From positions 248,001 to 312,000 of the forward strand of contig NZ_AWOR01000078.1 in the NCBI RefSeq assembly GCF_000761245.1: DNA of 64,000 bases, given 5' to 3'. The stretch is from Comamonas testosteroni. GTDB lineage: Bacteria; Pseudomonadota; Gammaproteobacteria; Burkholderiales; Burkholderiaceae_C. Below, piece after piece: positions 34,836-42,777 of this stretch (positions are counted from its first letter, which is position 1; every line of letters starts with the position of its first letter). Both the position numbers and the translations under genes were made by a program. A model generated the notes under the pieces. That model saw only the letters and a list, made by a program, of their open reading frames with translations, had not been told where the DNA came from and ran no database searches.

Positions 34836-35807
34836 ATGAGCACCGACAACCTGTATTCACCCCGTAAGCCGCGCTATGCCGTGGTGCTGTTTGGCCCCGA
34901 AGGACAGGGCAGTTTCAATGAGTCGGGGCTGCGCGGAGCCCATAAGGCAAGAGATGCCGGCCACGAGGTCGATGTGCTCTGGGTGGCCGGCCAGTCGGCG
35001 CAGCAGCGCGCCGCCGAAATGTCCGCATTGTGCGGCGGCCGCTATGCGCTGATTCTTGCGCATGGCGGTCAGGGTGACGGTCCGGTGCAGATCCTGGCCG
35101 AGCGCTGGCCCGAGCAGGCTTTTGCGGTCACGCAAGGCAGCTGGGCGGCACCCAATGTGGCGCGTTACGAGGTGCTGCAGGAGCAGTCGGCATTTCTCGC
35201 CGGCGTGCTGGCCGGCCAGTGGAGCAAGACGGGCAAGGTGGGGCATTTCTCGGGCGAGAAGGTGCCGCCGGGTCTGCGTGGCCGCGCGGCCTATGCGGAC
35301 GGTCTCAGGCGTGCCGGTTTTGAGGGGCAGCTCGTCACCCAGTTCTGCGGTCACCAGCATCGCCCGGGCTGGGCCCGCACCTGTGTCTCGGCAATGGTCG
35401 AGCAGACGGACCTGGACATTGTGTTTGCCATGATCGATGGCGGCCGCCCCGGCGTCACGCAGGCCTGCCGGGCGCATGACGTGGCGCAGATCGGCAATGT
35501 GCTGAACTGGGTGGAACGTGACCCCGAAGTGTTTGTGGCGTCGGCGATCTGCGATTCCGGCGAGGCCTTGCTTCGCGCCGTCGAGGACCATGCACGGGGC
35601 CTGCTGCCGCTGGGTGGCTATCGTGCCTTTGGCCTCGAGGAGCCGAGCCTGGTGCGGCTGGAAATGGGGAGCCGGGTCAGTGCTGCGCAGCGCAGCCTGG
35701 TCGAAGACTGGGCGCAGCGCCTGCTGCGTCGCGAGTTCGAGATTCACCTGGACTATGCCGGTGCCGAGTTCGCCTTGCCGCAGGAGGAAATCAGCGCTGC
35801 GGCGTGA
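34836..35807 (+). CDS. BMP/PnrA-family protein lacking a signal peptide
   Basis: The 323-residue protein resembles BMP-family substrate-binding proteins of nucleoside ABC importers: VVLFGPEGQGSFNESGLRGAHKA at the start, ILAHGGQGDGPVQILAERWPEQAFAV and QEQSAFLAGVLAGQWSKTGKVGHFSG in the middle. It begins MSTDNLYSPRKPRYAV with no signal peptide or lipobox, so it should stay in the cytoplasm. It is in an operon with the Bug receptor. A cytoplasmic ligand-sensing or storage role is possible; no permease is encoded nearby. Confidence 0.78.
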   Translation: MSTDNLYSPRKPRYAVVLFGPEGQGSFNESGLRGAHKARDAGHEVDVLWVAGQSAQQRAAEMSALCGGRYALILAHGGQGDGPVQILAERWPEQAFAVTQGSWAAPNVARYEVLQEQSAFLAGVLAGQWSKTGKVGHFSGEKVPPGLRGRAAYADGLRRAGFEGQLVTQFCGHQHRPGWARTCVSAMVEQTDLDIVFAMIDGGRPGVTQACRAHDVAQIGNVLNWVERDPEVFVASAICDSGEALLRAVEDHARGLLPLGGYRAFGLEEPSLVRLEMGSRVSAAQRSLVEDWAQRLLRREFEIHLDYAGAEFALPQEEISAAA

Positions 35808-35831
35808 TCAGGAAAGCGTCGCGACAAGGCC

Positions 35832-36191
35832 TCAGTACTGCTGAGCGCCCTTGTCGAATTCGGCGCGTGACAGCTGGCCGTTGCGGTCGCTGTCGATCTC
35901 TTCGAAGCGCTGGGAGATGACAGGCAGCTGGCGCGCTTCCTGCGCACTGAGCTGACCGTCGCGATTGGCGTCGGCACGTTCGAAGGCCGCTTGCACGCTG
36001 TTCTTGGCGGTGGGGGCCTGCTGCACGCCGGTGGCGGAGCCCGACTGCACGATGCGCGCAGGCTCCTTGTTGTTGCCGACGCCGGTTTGCGCAAAAGCCA
36101 TGCCCCCGCCCAGGGTGAGCGCAGAAAACAGCACCACGCTGACGACTTCGAATGACGAGACCTTGCAATTGAGCAGATTCTTCTTGTTCAT
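35832..36191 (-). CDS. Exported EF-hand protein
   Basis: The 119-residue protein has an N-terminal signal or anchor (VVSVVLFSALTLGGGMAFAQ) and, after a Gln/Ala linker, two EF-hand calcium loops: DANRDGQLSAQE and DSDRNGQLSRAE, each with Asp at positions 1, 3 and 5 (or equivalent) and Glu at 12. A start at 36191 gives AAGGA nine bases upstream and was preferred over 36200. It probably binds calcium in the periplasm; the partner is unknown. It is convergent with the BMP gene. Confidence 0.83.
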   Translation of the reverse strand: MNKKNLLNCKVSSFEVVSVVLFSALTLGGGMAFAQTGVGNNKEPARIVQSGSATGVQQAPTAKNSVQAAFERADANRDGQLSAQEARQLPVISQRFEEIDSDRNGQLSRAEFDKGAQQY

Positions 36192-36376
36192 GAATGGCAT
36201 TCCTTCTCTATGCGATAACAGGAGTGCATTGCACCCTGTGAGGCGGCAAAGGGCCAGCATTTTTGCCTGCTGTTGCCTCAGACTACATTTGCCTGCGGGC
36301 TGTAACGCACAATGGCGGCCGTATCTGCGGGCCGTGCCGGCCCCGAAAAATTCGCAGCTTTGACAAGGGATGACCC

Positions 36377-36964
36377 ATGGGCAACCGCCTCACGCAAATT
36401 GCCACCCGCACCGGAGATGACGGAACCACCGGCCTGGGAGACAACACCCGCGTTTCCAAGAACAGCGGCCGCCCGCATGCCATGGGCGATGTGGATGAGC
36501 TGAATTCGCATATCGGCCTGCTGCTGTGCGAGCCAATGCCCCAGGAGGTGCGCGACCTGCTGATCGACATCCAGCACCAGCTGTTCAACCTGGGCGGCGA
36601 GCTGTCCATGCCGGGCTATGAGCTGCTCAAGGACGATGCACTGCTGCAGCTCGACAACGCGCTGGCCCACTACAACGCGCAGCTGCCGCGTCTTCAGGAG
36701 TTCATATTGCCGGCCGGCACGCGCGCTGCTGCGCAGGCCCATGTGTGCCGCACCGTGGCGCGCCGTGCAGAGCGCCAGGTGGTGGCGCTGGAGCAGGCCG
36801 AGACCATGCGAGCCGCTGCGCGCCAGTATCTGAATCGCCTGTCCGATCTGCTGTTCGTGCTGGCTCGCGTGCTCAACCGCATCGACGGCGGCGACGATGT
36901 GTACTGGAAGAGCGAACGCCTGGCCCGCAGTCAGGCCGAGGACGCGCAGGCACCAGATGCCTGA
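36377..36964 (+). CDS. Cob(I)alamin adenosyltransferase, PduO type
   Basis: The 195-residue protein has the ATP-binding start TRTGDDGTTGLGDNTRVSKNSGR, the VDELNSHIGL helix and RTVARRAERQVVAL with LNRLSDLLFVLARVLN near the end, all typical of PduO-type (ATR) enzymes. It adenosylates cob(I)alamin to coenzyme B12, needed by adenosylcobalamin-dependent enzymes. It is monocistronic, with no cobalamin genes beside it and no recognisable cobalamin riboswitch upstream. Confidence 0.92.
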   Translation: MGNRLTQIATRTGDDGTTGLGDNTRVSKNSGRPHAMGDVDELNSHIGLLLCEPMPQEVRDLLIDIQHQLFNLGGELSMPGYELLKDDALLQLDNALAHYNAQLPRLQEFILPAGTRAAAQAHVCRTVARRAERQVVALEQAETMRAAARQYLNRLSDLLFVLARVLNRIDGGDDVYWKSERLARSQAEDAQAPDA

Positions 36965-37183
36965 AATGCTGAGGTGAAATCAGGAGCATGCAGCGCTTGT
37001 CATGCAACGATATCAGCAACAAATGCACCTGATATCCAGGAAGAAAAAGCGCTAGCTGCTCATCGATCGATAGCGAGCAGGCCACGACTTACGCAAATTC
37101 GGATTAGGCATGGGCTTGGTCAACAGAAATGCCGTTGTGCATCCTTGTTTGCGTAAGTCCTGAAGACAATCGATTCCTGGTTC
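36965..37183. repeat. Gene-free stretch with a degenerate AGCTATCAAAA-family element
   Basis: The stretch contains GCAGCGCTTGTCATGC on the left and AAAAAGCGCTAGCTGC on the right (ends at about 37060), an imperfect inverted arrangement like the other intergenic repeats, with GATATCAG/CTGATATC inside. No gene or terminator with a T run is evident. Confidence 0.4.
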
Positions 37184-37762
37184 TCAGCGCGCCATTGCCT
37201 GCTTGTAGATGCTTTGCTTGGGGCTGGCCATCAGGCGGCGCAGCATGGGCTCGAACTCGCCAAGCGGCAAGGTCTCGGCCCGGGGATCGAAGGCCGGGTT
37301 GTCATAGAGCTCGCAGAACTCGGCCGTGCGCTGGTAGTGCGGGTGCTCGTGGAACTGCTCGCGCATGTCCCTGTCCATGCCGATGTGATGGAAGAAATAG
37401 TGGCCCTGGAAGATGCCGTGATGCTGGACCATCCAGTGGTTGGCCTCGCTCACAAAGGGCTGGAGAATCGCGGCGGCAATGTCGGGGTGGTTGAAGGACC
37501 CCAGGGTATCGCCAATGTCGTGCAGCAGCGCGCACACCACATACTCCTCGTCGCGGCCGTCGCGCAGCGCGCGCGTGGCGGTTTGCAGGGAGTGCGTATA
37601 GCGGTCCACCGGAAAGCCGCCATAGTCGCCCTCCAGCAGCTTCAGGTGGGCCATCACCCTGTCGGGCAGACCGCTGGTGAAGTGTGCAAATTCTCCGCCG
37701 ATCAACTGCCAGTCTTCACGCGTGCTGTCTTGCATGCGCAGAAATTTCGCCCGTGCATTCAT
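37184..37762 (-). CDS. HD-domain protein, possible phosphohydrolase or diiron oxygenase
   Basis: The 192-residue protein has a metal site typical of HD proteins: His in YTHSLQTATRA, His-Asp in CALLHDIGDTLG, then FNHPDIAAAI and WMVQHHGIFQGHYFF. The HH...FQ block resembles the group that includes the diiron oxygenase PhnZ as well as uncharacterised predicted phosphohydrolases. The ATG at 37762 fits the homologous start better than one 11 codons earlier. It lies 139 bp downstream of boxA on the same strand but may be separate. Its reaction is unknown. Confidence 0.75.
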   Translation of the reverse strand: MNARAKFLRMQDSTREDWQLIGGEFAHFTSGLPDRVMAHLKLLEGDYGGFPVDRYTHSLQTATRALRDGRDEEYVVCALLHDIGDTLGSFNHPDIAAAILQPFVSEANHWMVQHHGIFQGHYFFHHIGMDRDMREQFHEHPHYQRTAEFCELYDNPAFDPRAETLPLGEFEPMLRRLMASPKQSIYKQAMAR

Positions 37763-37901
37763 GCCATGTCTTTCGTGGGTTGTGGTGTGCTGCACTGTAG
37801 GGCGCTGGCAGGGGCTGCGCTGTCAAGGGCATGACATGCAGCCGCTGCGTTGATGCGCGAATCCTGTCTGTCGCCCACAGGGTTCGCGAGGGCTTGAGGC
37901 G

Positions 37902-39203
37902 TCAGTAGGTTTCCAGGTGCAGACGTCCTTCGCGCTTGAGTCTTGCGCCCAGCTCCTCCCAGCCCAGGCCTGCTTGCTGGGCCACGTCGCGCAGGGCCAG
38001 TACCACGCCGTCCTCCATGCTTTTGAGACCGCAGACATAGATGTGCGTGTTGTCGTCGCGCAGCAGCTCCATGAGGTCGGCCGAGCGCTCGCGCATGGCG
38101 TCCTGCACATAGCGCCTGGGCTGGCCGGCCACGCGCGAGAAGGCGAAGTTGATGTCGATGAAATCCTTGGGCAGGTTTTGCAGGGGGCCGAAATAAGGCA
38201 GCTCCTGAGGCGTGCGCGCACCGAAGAACAGCAGCAGTTTGCCGCTGTCGAACTTGCCGCTCTTGCGCAGGCGACGGCGCCATTCCGTCATCGCGCGCAT
38301 GGGCGCGCTGCCCGTGCCGGTACAGATCATCACGATGTGAGAACGCGGGTGGTTGGGCATGAGAAAGCTGCTGCCGAACGGGCCTATGACCTGCACCTTG
38401 TCACCCACCTGCAGATCGCAGAGATAGTTGCTGGCCACGCCGCGCACGGGCTGACCCTGGTGATCCTCGACCACGCGTTTCACGGTCAAGGCCAGATTGT
38501 TGTAGCCGGGGCGCTCGCCGTTGCGGGCGCTGGCAATCGAGTACTGGCGTGCCACATGGGGCTTGCCGCCCGCGTCCACACCGGGCGGAACAATGCCCAG
38601 CGACTGGCCTTCGAGCACCGGGAAAGGCATGGCACCGAAGTCCAGCACGATATGGTGGGTTTCGTTGTCGAAGCCGGCTTCCGTGCAGTTCAGATTGCCC
38701 ACCACCGTGGCCGTCACCGCAGCCTTGGGACCATGCAGGTTGGTGTAGGCATGGGCGGCAGACCAGGGCGGCGTGGTGGCGCCATAGCTGGCTGCGCGAA
38801 AGACTTGCGCAGCGCCTCCTTCGGGCAGGCCCGCAGCAGCCGCGATCACGGCCTGGGCCTGGCTCAGATCCTGCACATCGCCAGCATTCTCGGCCGTCTG
38901 CGCGGCGGCCAGCACATCGGCGCCAAGCTCTTCGGGCAGGCTCTCCCAGCCCAGCTGCTCGGCCACGCTGTAGGGCTTGCTGGCTGCCACCAGCCGCCAG
39001 TTGTCGATGGAGCCGGTAGGGCAGGGCGAGATGCAGTCCATGCAGCCGTTGCACTTGTCCGCCATGACCACGTAGTTGTTGTCGTCATGCGTGATGGCAT
39101 CCACGGGGCAGGTCGCCTCGCAGGTGTTGCAGCGGATGCAGATTTCCGGGTCGATCAGATGCTGCTTCAGGATGCCGTTTTCAATCAGCGTGATGGTGCT
39201 CAT
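37902..39203 (-). CDS. boxA: Benzoyl-CoA 2,3-epoxidase reductase subunit BoxA
   Basis: The 433-residue protein starts with two 4Fe-4S ferredoxin motifs ([15 protein letters not shown] and [14 protein letters not shown]) and continues with a ferredoxin-NADP reductase type module. ARQYSIAS binds FAD and [12 protein letters not shown] binds NADPH. BoxA passes electrons from NADPH to BoxB for epoxidation of benzoyl-CoA. GGAGAAAG precedes the start. It is third in boxC-boxB-boxA, with a 120-bp gap after boxB that holds a hairpin repeat. Confidence 0.95.
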   Translation of the reverse strand: MSTITLIENGILKQHLIDPEICIRCNTCEATCPVDAITHDDNNYVVMADKCNGCMDCISPCPTGSIDNWRLVAASKPYSVAEQLGWESLPEELGADVLAAAQTAENAGDVQDLSQAQAVIAAAAGLPEGGAAQVFRAASYGATTPPWSAAHAYTNLHGPKAAVTATVVGNLNCTEAGFDNETHHIVLDFGAMPFPVLEGQSLGIVPPGVDAGGKPHVARQYSIASARNGERPGYNNLALTVKRVVEDHQGQPVRGVASNYLCDLQVGDKVQVIGPFGSSFLMPNHPRSHIVMICTGTGSAPMRAMTEWRRRLRKSGKFDSGKLLLFFGARTPQELPYFGPLQNLPKDFIDINFAFSRVAGQPRRYVQDAMRERSADLMELLRDDNTHIYVCGLKSMEDGVVLALRDVAQQAGLGWEELGARLKREGRLHLETY

Positions 39204-39285
39204 TTCTTTCTCCAGACTGGCATGGCCTAAAACTGGCACTGCACCAAGTGAGAGGTGCCGAGCAAGAGCCGCCTCGCGGCGAAGG

Positions 39286-39323
39286 CACCGTCCCCTTGGG
39301 GAAGCCGCGTAGCGGCTCAGGGG
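39286..39323 (-). repeat. Stop-proximal hairpin repeat after boxB
   Basis: Read in the direction of boxB, CCCCTGAGCCGCTACGCGG then CTTCCCC follows the stop codon at once and folds as AGCCGC/GCGGCT. Nearly the same sequence follows the stop of pckG (47406), and a variant follows boxC (40810). Confidence 0.6.
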
Positions 39324-40751
39324 TCACCCAAACTTCACGTACTCGAAGTCCACGGGCTGGCGATTGATGCCCATGACGGGGGGCGCAATCCAGCCGGCAA
39401 ACTTGCCCGGCTCCAGGCATGGCTTCATCAGCGATGCGACAAAGTTGCGGTCCTCGTCGGTGGCCAGCCACTCGTTCTTTCTGGCCAGCCATTCCTGCTC
39501 GCTCACGGGGCGGCCGTCGGGGCTGACGCGCACGCCTGCCAGCGCGCCGATCTGCCGGTTGAAGGCCTTGTGCGGCACCGTCAGGCGAAAGTCGATGCCG
39601 GCCTTTTCCATCACCTTGTTCCAGCGGCCCACACCGGCATTGCTGTCCTTGATGTAGTCGTCGCGCAGCACCTCGTTCAAGGCGTTGAGCATGGGCACTT
39701 CCTTCTCCTGCAATTTGCCGTCCACCACTTCCAGCACCTTGTAGTTCTGGTCGTGCAGCTTGTGGTCGTCCTCGCGCTTGCCCTCTTCGTAGCGGCCCTT
39801 GAGGCCCGAGCTGTAGAAGGTGGCGGCATTGCTCGACTGATCGGCGCCGAACAGGTCGATGGTCACGCTGTAGTGGAAGTTCAGATAGCGCTGGATCGTG
39901 GGCAGATCGATGACGCCCGCGTTGCGCAGCTTGTTCACATCGTCGGTCTTGAGCTCGTTCATGGCCTGGCAGGTGCGGGCCAGCACGCGCGAGACGCCGG
40001 ACTCGCCGACAAACATGTGGTGGGCCTCTTCGGTCAGCATGAATTTGGTGGTGCGCGCCAGCGGGTCGAACGCGGATTCGGCCAGCGCTGCGAGCTGGAA
40101 TTTTCCGTCTCTGTCGGTGAAGTAGGTGAACATGAAGAACGCCAGCCAGTCCGGCGTTTTTTCATTGAATGCGCCCAGAATGCGCGGGTTGTTTTCGTCA
40201 CCGCTCTGGCGCTCCAGCAGTGCCTCGGCTTCCTCGCGTCCGTCACGTCCGAAATGCTTGTGCAGCAGGTAGACCATGGCCCAGAGATGGCGGCCTTCTT
40301 CCACATTGACCTGGAACAGATTGCGCAGGTCGTACATGGACGGCGCGGTCAGGCCCAGGTGGCGCTGCTGCTCCACCGATGCGGGCTCGGTATCGCCTTG
40401 CGTGACGATGATGCGGCGCAGGTTGGCGCGGTGCTCGCCGGGGACGTCCTGCCAGGCTTTCTCGCCCTTGTGATCGCCAAAATGAATGCTGCGTTCCTGA
40501 TCCGCCGGGTTCAGGAAGATGCCCCAGCGATAGTCACGCATCTTGACGTAGCCGAACTGCGCCCAGCCCTGCGGATCCACGCTCACCGCAGTGCGCAGAT
40601 AGACCTCGTGGTTGGTCGATCCTTCGGGGCCCACGTCGTCCCACCAGCGGATGAAGCTGGGCTGCCAGCTCTCCAGGGCGCGCTGCAGCGTGCGGTCGCC
40701 GCTGAGGTCCACGTTGTTGGGGATTTTTTGGCTGTAGTCGATGCTGCTCAT
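39324..40751 (-). CDS. boxB: Benzoyl-CoA 2,3-epoxidase oxygenase subunit BoxB
   Basis: The 475-residue oxygenase belongs to the ferritin-like diiron proteins. The central LTEEAHHMFVGESG and the earlier ALLERQS...HLWAMVYLLHKHFGRDGREEAEA segment provide Glu and Glu-x-x-His type iron ligands. It adds one oxygen atom to benzoyl-CoA to give the 2,3-epoxide, the first step of the aerobic CoA-dependent benzoate route. GGAGACATCCC upstream supports the start. It lies 63 bp after boxC. Confidence 0.95.
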   Translation of the reverse strand: MSSIDYSQKIPNNVDLSGDRTLQRALESWQPSFIRWWDDVGPEGSTNHEVYLRTAVSVDPQGWAQFGYVKMRDYRWGIFLNPADQERSIHFGDHKGEKAWQDVPGEHRANLRRIIVTQGDTEPASVEQQRHLGLTAPSMYDLRNLFQVNVEEGRHLWAMVYLLHKHFGRDGREEAEALLERQSGDENNPRILGAFNEKTPDWLAFFMFTYFTDRDGKFQLAALAESAFDPLARTTKFMLTEEAHHMFVGESGVSRVLARTCQAMNELKTDDVNKLRNAGVIDLPTIQRYLNFHYSVTIDLFGADQSSNAATFYSSGLKGRYEEGKREDDHKLHDQNYKVLEVVDGKLQEKEVPMLNALNEVLRDDYIKDSNAGVGRWNKVMEKAGIDFRLTVPHKAFNRQIGALAGVRVSPDGRPVSEQEWLARKNEWLATDEDRNFVASLMKPCLEPGKFAGWIAPPVMGINRQPVDFEYVKFG

Positions 40752-40783
40752 GGGATGTCTCCTGTGATGTTTTGCCGATTCAT

Positions 40784-40810
40784 GAAGCGGCGCAGCCGCT
40801 CAGGGGGAGG
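40784..40810 (-). repeat. Stop-proximal hairpin repeat after boxC
   Basis: Read in the direction of boxC, CCCCCTGAGCGGCTGCGCC then GCTTC begins about 10 bases after the stop codon and folds as AGCGGC/GCCGCT. It is a compensated variant of the repeats after boxB and pckG. Confidence 0.55.
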
Positions 40811-40814
40811 TTGC

Positions 40815-42473
40815 TCATACCCGGTTGAAATCGAAGCCGGCTTTCTGTCCGGTGCCGTAAAGCTTCAAAGCCCCTTTTTCTCCGACCGCGTTGGGGCGGT
40901 TGAAGATCCAGTTCTGCCAGGCGGACAGGCGCCCGAAGATGCGCGTGACCATGTTTTCCTGGCTGGCAAAACGCAGATTGGCTTCCAGGCCCGTGAGTGC
41001 ATCGGGCGACATCGCAGCGCGCTCTTCCATGGCGATGCGGATCTCGTCTTCCCAGTCGATATCGTCAAGCGCGGCGGTGACCAGCCCGAGCTGCTGCGCC
41101 GCATCGCCGTTGAGCGGCTTGCCCACGGCAGCGCGCGCGGCCTCAAGCGGCCCGGACTCCTCGTAGAAGCGTCGCTGCAGACGGCTTTGATCGTTGACCA
41201 GCGGCAGCAGGCCGAAGTTGAAGGCATCGAGCTCGATGACGGGCTCGCGCTCGGGCTCGTCGGGCAGCACCAGCATATAGGCGCGATCGGCGCAGAAGAC
41301 CAGCTCGGCCAGCATGCCGGCAAAGCAGGAGCCCGGCTCGATCAGTGCGAACAGCGAGCGCGACGAGACATCAAGGCGTGCAAAGGTACGGCGCAGCAGG
41401 CCTGTGGTTTGCTGCACCAGCCAGTGATCGCGGTGTGCCACCAGGGCCTGGCCTGCGGCCAGTACGGCGCGCGCATCGCCCTCGGTCTTGAGAATCCAGG
41501 TGCCCACATCGAGCTCGTTGGTGCGCAGGTGCAGGATGGCGTCGTCGAGCTCGCGGCCCATGGCCAGCGGCCACCAGGCGGCGCCTGCGCTTTCTATGGC
41601 TTCAAGGCTGCCGGGCTGTTCACCCCTGGGGGCCTTGACCGTGATGGTGGCGCTGCGCTTGCTGCGATCGATCTGCACGCTGACGTGGCGATAGTGCAAG
41701 CCGTCCGGGCTTTGCTCGCGCTGCAGTCTGGCAAGCTGTATGCCCTGGGCCGAAGCCGGGCGCGGGCTGCTCTGGCCCAGTGCGGCGGCACGTTGCTGCA
41801 CCACCTCGGCAAACTGCGCGGGCTTGGCGATCGCATCCACCAGTCGCCAGTCCACGGCACGCTGGCCGCGCACGCCTTCCACGCTGGTGCAGAAGATGTC
41901 GGCCAGGTCGTGGCGCACATGGCGCTTGTCGGTCACGCGCGTCAGCCCGCCCGTGCCGGGCAGCACGCCCAGCAGCGGAACCTCGGGCAGCGATACCGAG
42001 GAGGAGCGGTCGTCAATCAGCACGATGTCATCGCAGGCCAGAGCCAGCTCGTAGCCGCCGCCTGCGCAGGCGCCGTTGACGGCGGCAACGAACTTGAGTC
42101 CGTCGTGCCGGGAGCTGTCCTCCATGCCGTTGCGCGTCTCGTTGGTGAACTTGCAGAAGTTCACCTTCCAGGCGTGGGACGAGACACCGAGCATGAAGAT
42201 GTTCGCGCCCGAGCAGAAGATGCGTTCCTTGCCGCTGGTGACGATGACGGAGCGTACCTGCGGGTGTTCGAAGCGGATGCGGTTGAGCGCATCGTGCAGT
42301 TCCACATCCACGCCCAGGTCATAGCTGTTGAGCTTGAGCTTGTAGCCGGGGCGTATGCCGCCGTCCTCGGCAATGTCCAGCTTGAGCCGGGCGATATTGC
42401 CATCCACTTCAAACGACCAGTGCCGGTACTGGCTGGGGTCGGTGCGGTAATCGACGACGGTTTGCTGCTGCAT
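40815..42473 (-). CDS. boxC: 2,3-epoxybenzoyl-CoA dihydrolase (ring-cleaving) BoxC
   Basis: The 552-residue protein is a large crotonase-superfamily enzyme. FCSGANIFMLGVSSHAWKVNFCKFTNETRNGMED and FVAAVNGACAGGGYELALACDDIVLID carry the oxyanion-hole elements. The second half is specific to BoxC. It cleaves the ring of 2,3-epoxybenzoyl-CoA hydrolytically to an aldehyde and formate. AGGAG precedes the start. It heads the boxCBA unit; tandem operator-like repeats lie 48-106 bp upstream. Usual partners (benzoate-CoA ligase, BoxR, BoxZ aldehyde dehydrogenase, transporter) are not within this window. Confidence 0.95.
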   Translation of the reverse strand: MQQQTVVDYRTDPSQYRHWSFEVDGNIARLKLDIAEDGGIRPGYKLKLNSYDLGVDVELHDALNRIRFEHPQVRSVIVTSGKERIFCSGANIFMLGVSSHAWKVNFCKFTNETRNGMEDSSRHDGLKFVAAVNGACAGGGYELALACDDIVLIDDRSSSVSLPEVPLLGVLPGTGGLTRVTDKRHVRHDLADIFCTSVEGVRGQRAVDWRLVDAIAKPAQFAEVVQQRAAALGQSSPRPASAQGIQLARLQREQSPDGLHYRHVSVQIDRSKRSATITVKAPRGEQPGSLEAIESAGAAWWPLAMGRELDDAILHLRTNELDVGTWILKTEGDARAVLAAGQALVAHRDHWLVQQTTGLLRRTFARLDVSSRSLFALIEPGSCFAGMLAELVFCADRAYMLVLPDEPEREPVIELDAFNFGLLPLVNDQSRLQRRFYEESGPLEAARAAVGKPLNGDAAQQLGLVTAALDDIDWEDEIRIAMEERAAMSPDALTGLEANLRFASQENMVTRIFGRLSAWQNWIFNRPNAVGEKGALKLYGTGQKAGFDFNRV

Positions 42474-42520
42474 GCTCGGCTCCTGCTGAGATGAAAGATA
42501 GTGCAGTTATTGACTGGGTG

Positions 42521-42579
42521 TAGGCACAATTATGCAGATGACTCAAAAAAATGCACGCTGTTTTAGGCACTATGTTGCA
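42521..42579 (-). promoter_or_regulatory. Tandem BoxR-like operator repeats upstream of boxC
   Basis: On the minus strand TGCAACATAGTGCCTA (42564-42579) and TGCATAATTGTGCCTA (42521-42536) match at 13 of 16 bases and are spaced 43 bp, about four helical turns. Each reads TGCA-N6-TGCC. BoxR of Azoarcus is reported to recognise TGCA direct repeats separated by 6 nt. A possible -35 (TTGAGT) lies between them. The 304-bp gap to the divergent gene holds no other feature except a weak repeat near 42640-42700. Confidence 0.6.
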
Positions 42580-42777
42580 TGTTTTGCGATAACTAAGGGA
42601 AATCCTTAGCGGTTCGTCCATCGCAGCATGACGCTGAAATCCAGCTTTTTTTGCCAACAGGCCTTTTCAAATAAAAGGATTGAAGCTATCAATTGCAGAG
42701 CGAGTGGGCCAGAAGCCGCTGATTCGCAAACCCAGCACCGGCGCGGGGTGATGGGCTGCTTGCAAAATGGCTTCACC

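Noticed and set aside
39255-42494. Very long open frame (1079 codons) antisense to boxB and boxC
   Set aside because: It spans the boxB-boxC gap and has no domain; it is the expected by-product of high third-position GC in the real genes on the other strand.
42628-42777. N-terminal extension of the threonine ammonia-lyase
   Set aside because: The family starts at MLTFADIQ; the extra 50 codons read through the intergenic region and have no homologous look.
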